DNA of 64,000 nucleotides from Oidiodendron maius Zn (Eukaryota > Ascomycota > Leotiomycetes > Myxotrichaceae). The stretch is taken from NCBI GenBank assembly GCA_000827325.1, contig KN832873.1, forward strand, positions 696,245-760,244, written 5' to 3'. How positions within the stretch are numbered: the first letter of the stretch is position 1; each line of letters begins with the position of its first letter. The notes under the pieces are model-generated. The model saw only the letters and a list, made by a program, of their open reading frames with translations. It made no database searches and was not told the DNA's origin. Shown here piece by piece: positions 12,030-21,770 of the stretch. Made by a program: the position numbers and the translations under genes.

Positions 12030-12160
12030 TGATTGATTTGATTGTCTTGATTGTCTTGATTGTCTTGATTGTCTTGATCGACTTGATTGATTTGATTGTC
12101 TTGATCGTCTTGATTGTCTTGATTGTCTTGATCATCTTGATTAGCTTGATCAGCTTGATC
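12030..12160. repeat. Short tandem repeat, 9-bp unit, inside copia pol
   Basis: On the plus strand the unit is (TTGATTGTC)n with variants such as TTGATCGAC and TTGATTGAT. On the coding (minus) strand it reads as a run of Ile-Lys-Thr and Ile-Lys-Ser triplets, about 13 units. It falls in the linker between integrase and reverse transcriptase. It is either a microsatellite grown in dead DNA or a low-complexity linker of the original polyprotein. Confidence 0.85.
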
Positions 12161-13021
12161 TAAGTTAAAGAATTCGGTTTCTTTGTCATTACGTTGAGGG
12201 ATTTGGCCTAGAGTAGGCTGGTCTTCTGAATCCGAGGTATCTGATTGATTTATGATATTGTCCTGCTGATCTGACTGATCAATTTGATGTTTAGGGTGAC
12301 TGATATTTGGTCCAAAATCCTGAATATTGTCCTCTTTACCCCTGCTTTCAGACTGAATATCAGAGCTGAAGCGATTAACCTTGTCTCCTGAATATATACT
12401 GTATTCATTAAATACTATATTTGAGCTTTGTATAATGTGTCTATATCTACTACCCTTTATATTTGCTGGAATCTAGATCCTGTATATGTGTTCTTTATTG
12501 TATCCAACTAGTATGCCTACTTCAGCATGCGGATTGATCTTTCGGGAGTGTTTTCGAGTCTCTTAAGGGATTTGGATATAGCACTTGTAACCTAATACAC
12601 ATAGGTGCCCTAGGTAAGGAGTGTAGTCGTGATCAGGGTTGATTTTATCAAGGAAATACTCAATTAGAGTGATATCGTCTAGGTTCAATATAGCTGTATA
12701 GTTCGTGATTTTGAGGATAGATTAGAAGATCTCTGGCCATAAGAAGGCTAGTATATTCATACCTATCATGATACTTCTGACCTTCTTAAGGATTAGTCTA
12801 ATTGAGCGTTCAGATATACCGTCCTGGTTAGCTGAATAGGGAGTTGTAATCTTAAGGATTGCCCCTATATCATTATAGAGGTCTTATAGCTGAGCAAGAC
12901 TATACTCTCTTCCACCATCCAGTCGAAAAGCCTTGATTTTGTAGCCATATTAAGTCTCAGCTAAGGCTGTAAACTGCCTTATACAGGTAAAGGCTTTATT
13001 CTTTTCCTTGAATATATAGCT

Positions 13022-13768
13022 CTAGTATACATGAGAAACCTTATTAGTAAGGATTAATCTGTATTTATGTTTGTTATAGGCGATTGGATTAATTATGAAT
13101 ATATTAATGTATATCTTATTAAAGGGCTTAAAAACTCTCTTTGATAATACCTTTCTCATATACTTTAGAGGCTTCGCAATTGAGCAGGCTTTATAGGGTG
13201 ATTTTGAGGGTTTAGCACCTATCAACTTAATGCCTTTCGTGATATTAGCTGTCTTCCTGATATTCTTGAGACCTAGGTGATCTAGTCTCTTGTACCACAG
13301 GTCGATATCAAGAGCCTTTGGCTTCTTCTGATCGTTAGGCTTTCTAGCTATCAGGAGGGCGTTGACTTGACTCAATTGAACCTGAGTGGCTTTGGCTGGC
13401 GCCTGTTTCAGAAAGAGGTTTTCATCAAGAGTACAGATCTCTTTATTACCACTAGATGTATGCAGCATTAGTTGATCTAGGAGTATATACCCTTTCTGCT
13501 CCTTTATAAGCTTCCTGGCTCCAAAGAGGTTGACTGGATACTTCAGCATATATATAACGTCTATTAATATAACATTACAGATCGTACCATCCATGCGTAG
13601 TAGCTGTAGGTTGACTGTTCCAGATCTAAGGGCCTTTGATAGTCTATCAGCTATATCAATTGTATATGTATCTGGTATAAAGGTATTAAAGTAGGCAAGG
13701 TTGTTTGCCATATGTCCATCAGTGCTAGAGTCAGCCAGCCATTGATTTGATTGAAGGTTGACAAGCAC
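13022..13768 (-). pseudogene. Copia protease, GAG-pre-integrase and start of integrase
   Basis: The 248-codon frame begins with the retropepsin motif region (WLADSSTDGHM, normally WxxDSGAxxHM). It then has the GAG-pre-integrase segment (DLWYKRLDHLGLKNI) and enters the integrase core at about FNKIYINIFI...YNKHKYRLILTN, where relatives have an Asp in place of the Asn after YI. It stops where the integrase core should continue. The replaced Gly and Asp codons fit G-to-A change on this strand. Confidence 0.85.
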
Positions 13769-13854
13769 TAGTAAGACTAGGCTTCCTGCTGCAGATCCTG
13801 TATTTGGTCCGTTTGATTTATTCTTATACTCCTTATATAGAATATAGGTCTTGC

Positions 13855-14700
13855 CTATCTTCTGTTCCTAGGCTTGACGTCTCTCGATATTCGTAGCAAA
13901 GCAGTCTTCTGGCTTGTGATATACATTCGGATCACTGTAGTTGTTGCATTTAGATCCTTTAGTGTTACCCTTGCCCTTCTTGCTACCCTTGTTTCCACCC
14001 TTATTTTGAGCTGCAAGTACTTCTCTAGTGGGTTTTGTGTTATTTGAGTCATTCGGCTTCTTAGTCTTACTGGCATCAAGGAGGTCCTTAATCAGACTGT
14101 CTAATATAGCCTTTATAGCTGGATTGTTCTTATTAATCCTATTGATTGTGTCGGCTCGGTAGCGATTAGCCTATGTTGGATACGCCTTCTTTGTACTAAT
14201 TATAAAGAGTATAACTACATATATATCTAAGAGTGGTGCTTTCAAGTCTGATAGCTGTAATAAGAGCTTTCGGAATGTATTAATATATTTGTCTGTCTTT
14301 GTAGTATTCTTATACTGGAGTCGATTGATATTATTGAGGGCATGATATACCAGCATTCCTCCCTTGCCTTTATATATAATTTGAAGCGTATTCCATGTAT
14401 TAATAGTAGTCTTCTTCCCTTAAATAGTATTCAAGGGTCTATTTAATATGTTGTTACATATAGCTATCAAAGCCTTTGTATCTATAGCTACCCAGTTCTC
14501 CTATTATGTCTGTTGTTCAGTTGAGGTATCCTCCCAGTCGTTATTATTCGAGAGATCTTAAGGCTTCGGATATCGCTTTAAGGGGACTAAATGGTAGTCA
14601 ATTCAATGTGATGCAGCCAGAACCATTATATTCTCCTTCCAGACTGTGTAATTTTCACGTCCCTTGAGCTTCTGATCCTATGGAAGGGATAGACTTGATA
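13855..14700 (-). pseudogene. Copia gag region, broken
   Basis: Gag-like pieces occur in more than one frame. One piece, near 14171-14356, reads YINTFRKLLLQLSDLKAP and resembles the UBN2/gag helical region. A piece near 13860-13950 reads KCNNYSDPNVYHKPEDCF, a zinc-knuckle-like box with its second Cys replaced by Tyr (TGC to TAC). Stops separate them. The limits are approximate. Confidence 0.65.
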
Positions 14701-15112
14701 TTGATGTTGATTTAGCTATTTTGAATGGATTCGATGAATTCGATGACTTTGAAGAACTAGTCTCTGCTTGCTGAGTAGGACTAGGACCAACGACTGTATT
14801 GCTTCTTTGACGACTTCCTGAATCAGATATTGATTGTATTGATTAAAGGATCAATACAAGGGTTGGATTTGACTGGTGGTTGTGGGTATAACTCGAGTTC
14901 TGCACTCTTAGTAACTTGTCTGAATTCTATAATACCATACTTTGACAGCCTATTTAAGCTGCTGATTAGGTGTATTGAGGGCTGCTTAATGTGGGTTGGA
15001 GTATACTGACTCTAGGGACTACTATAGAGGCGTTGGTGCTTAAGTAGTTCAACTAAGCCACTACTTCGGAGTGTAATGAAGCTATAAAATGATGATACCC
15101 GGTTGCAGTTAT

Positions 15113-15130
15113 GCTCCTGGGCTTATAACC
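15113..15130 (-). other. Primer-binding site of the copia element
   Basis: Immediately inside the 5' LTR, the minus strand reads GGTTATAAGCCCAGG. Its complement matches a tRNA anticodon arm: one mismatch to the initiator tRNA-Met arm (anticodon CAU), or a UAU anticodon (Ile). Drosophila copia also primes from an internal half of initiator tRNA-Met. The same GGTTATAAGCCC stands at the equivalent place in the gag-only element at 44219. Confidence 0.7.
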
Positions 15131-15336
15131 TGTCAAATACCAAGGGGATTACCTTGATTTAGCAATATCGAGTTGGCAGCTTTATTCTACCGTGTTGAAT
15201 TTATTAATTATTATGAGGCTAGAATATACAACCACTATTTGTGTGATTCGCTTCCTAATTAGGATAAACCTTCGGTCCGTTCCTCTGTACAACTAACCTG
15301 ACTAGGTCAGTTGTTCCTGGCACCGCTGTTCCAACA
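15131..15336 (-). repeat. 5' LTR of the copia element
   Basis: This 206-bp LTR is the partner of 10036-10241. In element orientation it begins TGTTGGAACAGC and ends TTTGACA. The first 82 bases supply the C-terminal tail and stop of the truncated NLR frame. Confidence 0.92.
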
Positions 15337-17411
15337 ATTAGTGTATCTGGATGCTCCGTCCCTAGTACTCTCCTTCTTGTCTCCATCACCTGCATAGATA
15401 GCTCTTCGGCCTCCTTCCATCGGCCCTGATTTATGTACGTCAACGCAAGGTTGCCTATACTACTCAATGTATCTGGATGCTCTGCGCCTAGTACCCTCTT
15501 GCTCGTCTCCATCACCTGCACCTCCAGCTTCTCGGCCTCCTTCCATCGGCCTTGATTCCTATAAGTTGATGCAAGGTTGTTCATAGCAGTGAGTGTATAT
15601 GGGTGCTCTCTGCTAAGCACCCTCTCTGTCATCTCCATTACCTGTATATTTAGCTCTTCGGCCTCCGTCCATCGGCCTTGATTCCAATACATTGATGCGA
15701 GGTTATTCATACTAGCCAATGTGTGTAGGTGCTCTGTGCCAAGTACCCTCTTCCTCGTCTCCATCACCTGCGTATGTAGCTCTTCTGCCTCCTTCCACCG
15801 GCCTTGATTCCTGTATATCAATGCAAGGTTGTTCATGCTAGTCAGCGTATCTAGATGCTCTGCGCCAAGTACTGTCTTCCTTGTCTCCATTACCTGTACC
15901 CCTAGCTCCTCAGCCTCCGTCCATCGGCCTTGATTCCTATACGTTGATGCAAGGTTGGCTATACTGGTGAGCGTGTTTGGATGCTCTGCGCCAAGCACCT
16001 TCTTTCTCATCTCCATAACTTCTGCGAATAAAACCTCGGCTTCGTTATATCGTCCATCGCTGTAAAGACATAGTCCAACCTTCCATGCCAGATTAATCCT
16101 AATTTCGTCGTATTTATCAATGAGATTAGACTCTAGAGCATAGAGTGCATGTACCAGATATCTCCTCCAGATACTTCTGTTTTGGTGATCATCGTCTGGG
16201 AATATATCTCCTAATCGCCTAACCACCCTCTCGGTCCACTGAGCAAGTACCTCTTCTTTCCGAAGCCAGCCTCGTGTTGTAAGATGTACTAGCCGATGGA
16301 TATCAAAAGACAGGTCTGCTAATCGTCTTATAATAAACGAGTATGCATCTAGTGTCCCGATGGCGTCTGTCTCCTTCTTCCGCGAGAGACCGGGCGGGAG
16401 GAGTGACCGGGGCACATCTTTTGGGTCTATACAGGCTATAAATGACAAAAGCTCCGCCGCCAAAGGATCACAGCGGCGAATCTGCTCAAATGAGATTAGC
16501 CATGCTGTAGCCACTGGGTTTTTCATGTCGTGATATCTCCCATCATCCTCAAATCCTTCACTAAGAAGATCAATTACCTCCTCCTCCTGGTCATCTAGAA
16601 GCGAGAGATAATCCGCAAGATTTATGCCGTTCTCATTAATGTATGCCGCCGCTTGAACGATCGCTAATGGGAGATATGTAAGTTGTACAACTAGAGCTTT
16701 GGTATCTTGCTTATTATAGACAAGGTTCCGGTTGAGCAGATGTTTTACTAGCAGCTGTGTTGCAATGTTTTCATCCATCTCTGGTACCTCTACCACATTC
16801 TGATGTGCGAGCTTGACAGCTGTCTTCCTGTCACGTGTTGTGAAGATGATGCATCCTTGCCTACTCTTTGGAAGGTACTCGATCAAAGGGTTAAGTCCCC
16901 TCTTAAACCCAGGTCTATTGATCCACATATCAATATCGTCAGCGTTATCGAACACCAGGAGCCACTGGCCTGCAGTTTCCTCGCTAAGGTACCCTTGCAA
17001 AAGTTTCTTAACATCTGCCTTGTTATCTTTCCATCCAGGTATACCTACCTGTCGGGCAACATCTAGATAGGCTTGCTGAAGGCTTTCTATATTGATAGCG
17101 GGGATCCAGATAATTGAGCAATTTTCGTACTTTGCTCTTGTTCGAAAAGCCAGCTCGATTGCTATTTGTGTCTTGCCTACACCTCCAAGCCCCGTGATTG
17201 CTATCTTTGTTGTTCGATCCTCACTAAAGGCCTTTTCTTCAAGTTGGGTAAGCTGGGGCTCGCGGCCAATGAACTGGCTATTTCGCTCAAATGGCATGAC
17301 CCACGAAGCTTTAAGGGTTCTCTGTCGAATAATCAGTAGTTGAAAATTCCCTGCTAACTTGTCGATCTCTCCATGAAGCCGTATAGATGCCTTCTCACCC
17401 CCCCTCACCAT
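15255..17411 (-). pseudogene. NB-ARC and proximal TPR part of a HET/NB-ARC/TPR NLR (truncated by copia)
   Basis: NLRs of this build act in fungal non-self recognition and programmed cell death: the NB-ARC ATPase switches on ligand sensing by the repeats, and the N-terminal HET domain is the executor. Seen in this 718-codon frame: P-loop GLGGVGKTQIAIELA, Walker B LLVFDNADD, GCIIFTTRDR and YLPLAIVQAAAYI. About 5 tandem 42-residue TPR units follow (TLTSMNNLASTYRNQGRWKEAEEL type). The frame should be fused to the HET frame at 17395-18081: its first residues, GGEKASIRLHGEI, continue the HET end MPLIYGEG, and the two are separated only by a C7 run (17398-17404). At 15337 it runs into the copia LTR and ends after about 26 LTR-encoded residues. 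The rest of the array is at 9667-10035. Confidence 0.88.
15337..16060 (-). repeat. Tandem 126-bp (42-aa) TPR repeats of the NLR
   Basis: About five full units plus a leading half unit lie on this side of the copia element, and two more lie at 9784-10035. The units share NQGRWxEAEEL, QVMExRKxVLGxEHPDTL and NLASTY almost unchanged, while a few positions vary between units. Such near-identical repeats are typical of fungal NLR sensor domains under concerted evolution. Confidence 0.85.
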
Positions 17412-18081
17412 AGATAAGCGGCATATGAACGTTAAAAAGCCCTAGAAGAGAATATACTTTGTCTTCTTCGCGCCTGGTCTCTCGACATTCTGCCCATGAT
17501 ATTCGCTCAGGAACAGAGAAATGAGACAAAGGGGTTCCTTGAAGAGCCTTAATAGGTATCCCAGTAATCTCATGAACCTGCTGCTCGAGTGATTTCTTAT
17601 TGCCTAGGCGCATACCCTCTCTAGAGAAGAATTCAACGGATGCAGGAGCAACAAGCTCTTGAAGAGTCCAGCCCCGAGTAAACCATCGACTCTTTCGAAA
17701 TGCAGTTTCCCACATCCCATAGAACAAATCTAAGCTGCTTGTCGAAACGTCTGAAAGATAAACGTAGCATTTAGCCGCTTCACGGTACCAGCGAAACATG
17801 GAATTAATAGCCTCCGAAAGTTCGGTATTATTTGCTTTGTCGATGCAACATGTATCTACCCAGACGTACCTAATGCCATCTCTAGCAGCTTGTTCTTTAC
17901 AAAACCGTATCTTTCTATAGCCAACCTTGCTATTGCCAACACCCTGCGTGAAGTCTTGAAAGGTGACCTCTTCATTATCCTTTCCCCAAGTATGCGAGAG
18001 TATCGCGTAAGGAGGAATGTTGTCGATGAGGTCTCTGGTTAGGCTGCATTCGCCACTGCTTTTCAGCTCCAGTAGACGCAT
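17395..18081 (-). pseudogene. HET domain, N-terminal part of the HET/NB-ARC/TPR NLR
   Basis: This is a 228-codon frame from MRLLELKSSGEC. The HET motifs are complete: PPYAILSHTWG, IRYVWVDTCCIDKAN, MFRWYREAAKCYVYLSDV, WFTRGWTLQELVAP and EDKVYSLLGLFNVHMPLIYGEGG. The start is supported by the usual MRLL opening of this family. The frame stops at TGA 17395-17397, right after a seven-G run. With one G fewer, the HET frame would read YGEGGEKASIRL straight into the NB-ARC frame, so I take it as one gene with a +1 change (a real mutation or an assembly error). Confidence 0.87.
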
Positions 18082-18772
18082 AATTGCGCACGAATACTAG
18101 GATATCATGTGCCTCAAGACGCATAGGCTAGGTTCCGCGATTGTAATCCAAGGAGTAGAGCGTGAATAAGAGTGCCTGGAACGCAGGTCGCCTCTCCAAC
18201 GAGGCTGGTACATTGAGCACGTGGGTTCCCTCGCTTATTGTGCCAATGATCATTATCACGAAATTACGTGCCATAGAAGACATACAATTCTGAGATTCGC
18301 GGAGTGGCTAATTTGCCAACTCTATTAACATTCACGCTGTAGCTCCCTGAGTCTTCCGTCCTGCCTAGATAACACACCCCGTCCTGAACCTGGATGAATA
18401 AGCTGATCGAGAACGAAATTGCCCTTCTGGCAATCTGGCCTTCGCTTATTCTGCCAATGGCTGGACGTTTTTACTATGCGTTGTCAAATGTGTAACAGTT
18501 ACACATTGCGGCTCTGCAGGTACATACACCTTGGGTGATATATCTGTGGAAATATGCGTGGTGTAAAAATTAGTCAGCCGCTGTGGTGTGAATGTAATGA
18601 AAGCCGGTCTGTGGATGTATCACGACCTGCTGACTTTTCGTCGCTCCGTTATACGCTAAAATTGCAGTGAAATTGAGAAGAATAACACCCAGGGACCAGA
18701 TATCACACACTTGGCCATTGATTATATCTAGTCATTCATTTATCTAGTCATTCGTTTATTTGAGTAGGGAAG
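18082..18772. other. Intergenic; promoter side of the HET-NLR
   Basis: Upstream of the minus-strand NLR. Two near-identical short segments, CGCTTATTGTGCCAATG and CGCTTATTCTGCCAATG, occur about 210 bp apart (near 18232 and 18444). A short direct repeat of TCTAGTCATTC(A/G)TTTAT lies near 18727-18760. No gene was recognised. Confidence 0.5.
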
Positions 18773-20014
18773 GTGCGGAGAGGCGGAATGACGTTAGATA
18801 CATTTCGATTTTCACATCTGTCAGTTCGAGAATTTCTAGAAAAGCAAACGGACTATGCCACCGCAACTGTCAATGCCTTGGCTGGGAAGCTTTGTCTCCT
18901 GCAGTTGATCTTGGTAAGTCTAAAGCCTGCTGTGGAGTCGTTTTTACTTAAGCAGGGAATGTCCTTAGAAGAAGATACAAACCAGCAAAATATTCTTCAT
19001 TCATATACGGCAGCCTACTGGCTAGTGCATTGTCATTGGCCTCATAATGAGTGGGTTAATGACGAACTTGCAGAGTTCTCAACGTTCTTCCTATCGAATG
19101 AATCGGATCCCACGTCGCCTTTTGCCGTTTGGGCTACTCAGATTTCGACACAACCTATAATTTCATTTGAGTTATAAGTTCTTAAACTGAGGCAATATAG
19201 GTGCACAGGTCGTAGTTTGGAATCAAGGTGAAACTCAGTTATATTGACTATTGAGTGATGCAGAGACAACTGAAGTAAGAAGAGATTTAGGAGAACTAGA
19301 GCCTTTTATGCTCAATACTATACACTCAATTGAGTCACCAAATAGGCTCCTACCTGGTTACCTTATAGGCACCGGTAGGCAGCCTAATAGGCAGATGTGT
19401 AGTATGTGTAAATGTGCCTGAAGCCCTAGGACCTAGTCAATATAAGTTAAGAGGATTCTCGAGCATTTCCACCATCGGCACTCTTTGTCTCATGTTCCTT
19501 CCACTTTCCCGAAGTTGTGGAAAGGAGATTTCTCCGGGGTGTCTCATACAGTACAGCTGTCAATATAATGGGTCGTACAGCACTGCATGTTGCAGCAAGG
19601 CATGGCAGTTTAGCGGTGCTTCCAGTTCTCGCCAATCAAAGCGATGTGAAGATCACAGACGATATAATGAAGGCAGCAGTGGGGGATTATAAAGGTGGCA
19701 AAGTAATGACACTGTTTCTTGATTGGCGTGGCGGCGATGTCAAGATCACAGACGAGGTGGGGAAGAAAGTAGCAGGGAATCCTACAAATGGTAAAGAGAT
19801 AATGACACTACTTCTTGAACGGCTAGGCTGTAATATTAAGGTTACAGACGATGTAGTAAAGTCAGTAGCAAGGAATTCTGGGTGTGGTAAAGGTATCATG
19901 ACGCTCCTTCTTGAACGTCGCAGTGGTGATATCGAGATTACAAACGATGTGGTGAAGGCAGTAGTGGGTAATGATATAATCGGCGATGAGATTGTCGTTA
20001 TACTTCTGAAATAA
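18773..20014 (+). pseudogene. Remnant of a NACHT-ankyrin NLR (post-NACHT segment and repeats)
   Basis: Two plus-strand frames look like one former protein. The first (18773-19177) reads FRFSHLSVREFLEKQ and LHSYTAAYWLVHCHWP, the segment that follows the NACHT domain in fungal NACHT-ankyrin proteins. The second (about 19450-20014) reads PSALFVSCSFHFPEVVE and MGRTALHVAARHGS, an ankyrin unit. It is followed by four units of a repeat with GKEIMTLLLERxGxxIKVTDDVVKxVAGN, seen at the C-terminus of such NLRs. About 250 bp of unrelated sequence separates the frames, and the N-terminal and NACHT parts are missing. It is therefore a relic or a gene fragment. The repeat part has kept its frame. Confidence 0.72.
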
Positions 20015-21770
20015 TGCAGAAAAGAAATTAGACACTAGGGGTAAGTTAAACCGTTAGCAACTTCATATGAACTATAATTTAATACTTCTACAGGAGAAGC
20101 GATGTTATCATCTGCTCTAGATAGATTCGAGAGCATTTCTCCGACCCTTGAAAGATATATAGGATGTAGGTACCGCTGGGCATATGTAAAATTTCGGAAA
20201 TAAATCGATATATTCTGGCGCTGGGTCAGCTAGATAAAAGAGACAAAATTGCGAGGCCATGACAAGATGCAGTCATAATACGTACGGTTATTGCAGTTCA
20301 ATTCCTACTATGTAGTTCTCAAATTAATTACCGCAGAATTACATCTCATAGAAAGTGAAAGGCAATATGATATAATTGAGAACACGGTACGACTGTGCCA
20401 TGGAATATTCCTGCATCATGTGGGAACGTATTTACTTGAACTCAGAGAAAGCAGTTGTTCTGCGTCTTTCCGCCAATCCAAAACAGACATGTGGATTGAA
20501 ACTAGATAAGCATACAAAGAAAACCCTCTATTTACTGAGACCACCCACTCGGGCCAGTCTGGTCCACATCCCAAAACTGCTGCCCCACGAAGCCGAATGG
20601 CTTGCCAAACAGCACTCACAGAATAGTTGTAGGTCGTTGATCTTGGATTTAATTCACGAGTGTTCATAAGGCGGGTCGTCGGCAAGCCTGATCAATCAGT
20701 GTTGGAGAGTCATAGCGGATGATTTACTTCCTAGAGTAATCACAACAGCTGAAAAAGAGACCAGGATGCTTGCAAAGATGACCCAAGTGCTGACCGTTCG
20801 TTGGTTAATAGGTGATTCTTTGCCGTTTTGCGGCTAAGTTCTTGAAGTCTGGTTGAGCCCTTTCTCAGTGCTATACTCTTTGCTCTCATCAAAGTTAGAC
20901 GGCTATGATTAGGATTCGGAAGCCAGCAGCCTTCAGCTGCAATGCGGACAGTTCTTGCCCGAAACGATATTCCTAGCGGCGCGTCACTAATGATATTCGG
21001 CTAGAATTTCGGGGTGCTGGTGCTGATGCTCTGGGCAAATGGCAATACAGATGTCTCTTAATCTTAGAGCGATTGTTTTTGTTTGTTAGCGCTGGCAATA
21101 ACATTTCGATCCTCGTCTCGTCCAAGATCTGGCCGGGATTCCTGGACTCGACGTAGGTTCAGTCCTCAAAACACGCGATACGATCTGAGGGGAGCAGTTC
21201 CTCGAATATTTTGCCTCAGGTATTGCTGCGCGACGGGTTCTATCTCGTAACCGCTCTAACATGTCATACGGTGTTGGGTTTGGTAGCCATGGAATGGAGG
21301 AGTGCCAAGAAACAACAGCAAAAAATAGGATGCGAAAGGAAGGGAAGCGAGGGGAAGCAGAGCGACGAGATGCAGAGTGAGCCGGTGGAGGGTGTATTCA
21401 AGTAGACATGACGTGGCCGAGCAGGACGCCGAGACAGCCACAACGGCATAGGGATGTCCCTAATGTCTCAGCTCGCATATAGATAGAAATACAGATGTCG
21501 ACTACTTCCAGTTTAGTGTCGATGTGTGTGCTTGGGAATTAGTGACTGTGGCTGGCGGAATAGATGGCCGGGGCGCCAAGATAATATAGCTACAGGGTCA
21601 CCTGAATGCCTGCTAATTACCAGATTAGGTTGCAAAGATCTACCTTGCAGCTGAGGTGCCCACTATTAGTTGGCTACGATTCTCTTTCTGTGTCAGGAAG
21701 GAATAAAAATCTCTTTCTCCCTCAACCACCCTCTCTCCATTTCTCACGAAATCCGACTGATTATCTGAAG
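20015..21770. other. Intergenic, no gene seen
   Basis: This stretch lies between the NLR relic and the haloperoxidase gene. Small open frames lack motifs. The last 165 bases before the haloperoxidase start are open in its frame but look like 5' UTR. Confidence 0.45.

Larger units (their letters stand above)
10036..15336 (-). mobile_element. Ty1/copia LTR retrotransposon, full length but mutated, inserted in an NLR gene
   Basis: The 5,301-bp element has two 206-bp LTRs (TG...CA ends) and flanking ATTAG duplications. In element orientation (minus strand) the order is 5' LTR, primer-binding site, gag, protease, integrase, reverse transcriptase, RNase H, polypurine-like AAGGGGTG, 3' LTR, which is the copia order. 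Coding capacity is lost. The frames are split by many stops and key residues are changed: protease DSST for DSG(A/T), first integrase Asp as YINIF for H/I-D-x-F, and RT active site HVNN for YVDD. Most are G-to-A on the coding strand, the direction expected from RIP. It lies in the same orientation as the host NLR gene and adds the last 26 or so codons to its truncated frame. Confidence 0.93.

Noticed and set aside
12030-12160. Possible CRISPR-like or satellite array
   Set aside because: The unit is 9 bp with no spacers, in a eukaryotic retrotransposon; a simple tandem repeat.
11969-12163. Plus-strand frame rich in Ile/Leu/Val (LIVLIVLIVL), looking like a membrane protein
   Set aside because: It is a product of the 9-bp tandem repeat in the copia linker, read on the non-coding strand.
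15255-15336. Last 26 or so codons of the 718-codon frame as a native C-terminus
   Set aside because: This part lies wholly in the copia LTR, and the true continuation is on the other side of the element.
16803-17343. Plus-strand open frames of 83-87 codons over the NB-ARC region
   Set aside because: They are antisense shadows of the NB-ARC frame, whose motifs are unambiguous on the minus strand.
21606-21770. Upstream in-frame Met of the haloperoxidase as the start
   Set aside because: The 55 extra codons have no family counterpart and would bury the hydrophobic leader; the Met at 21771 fits better.
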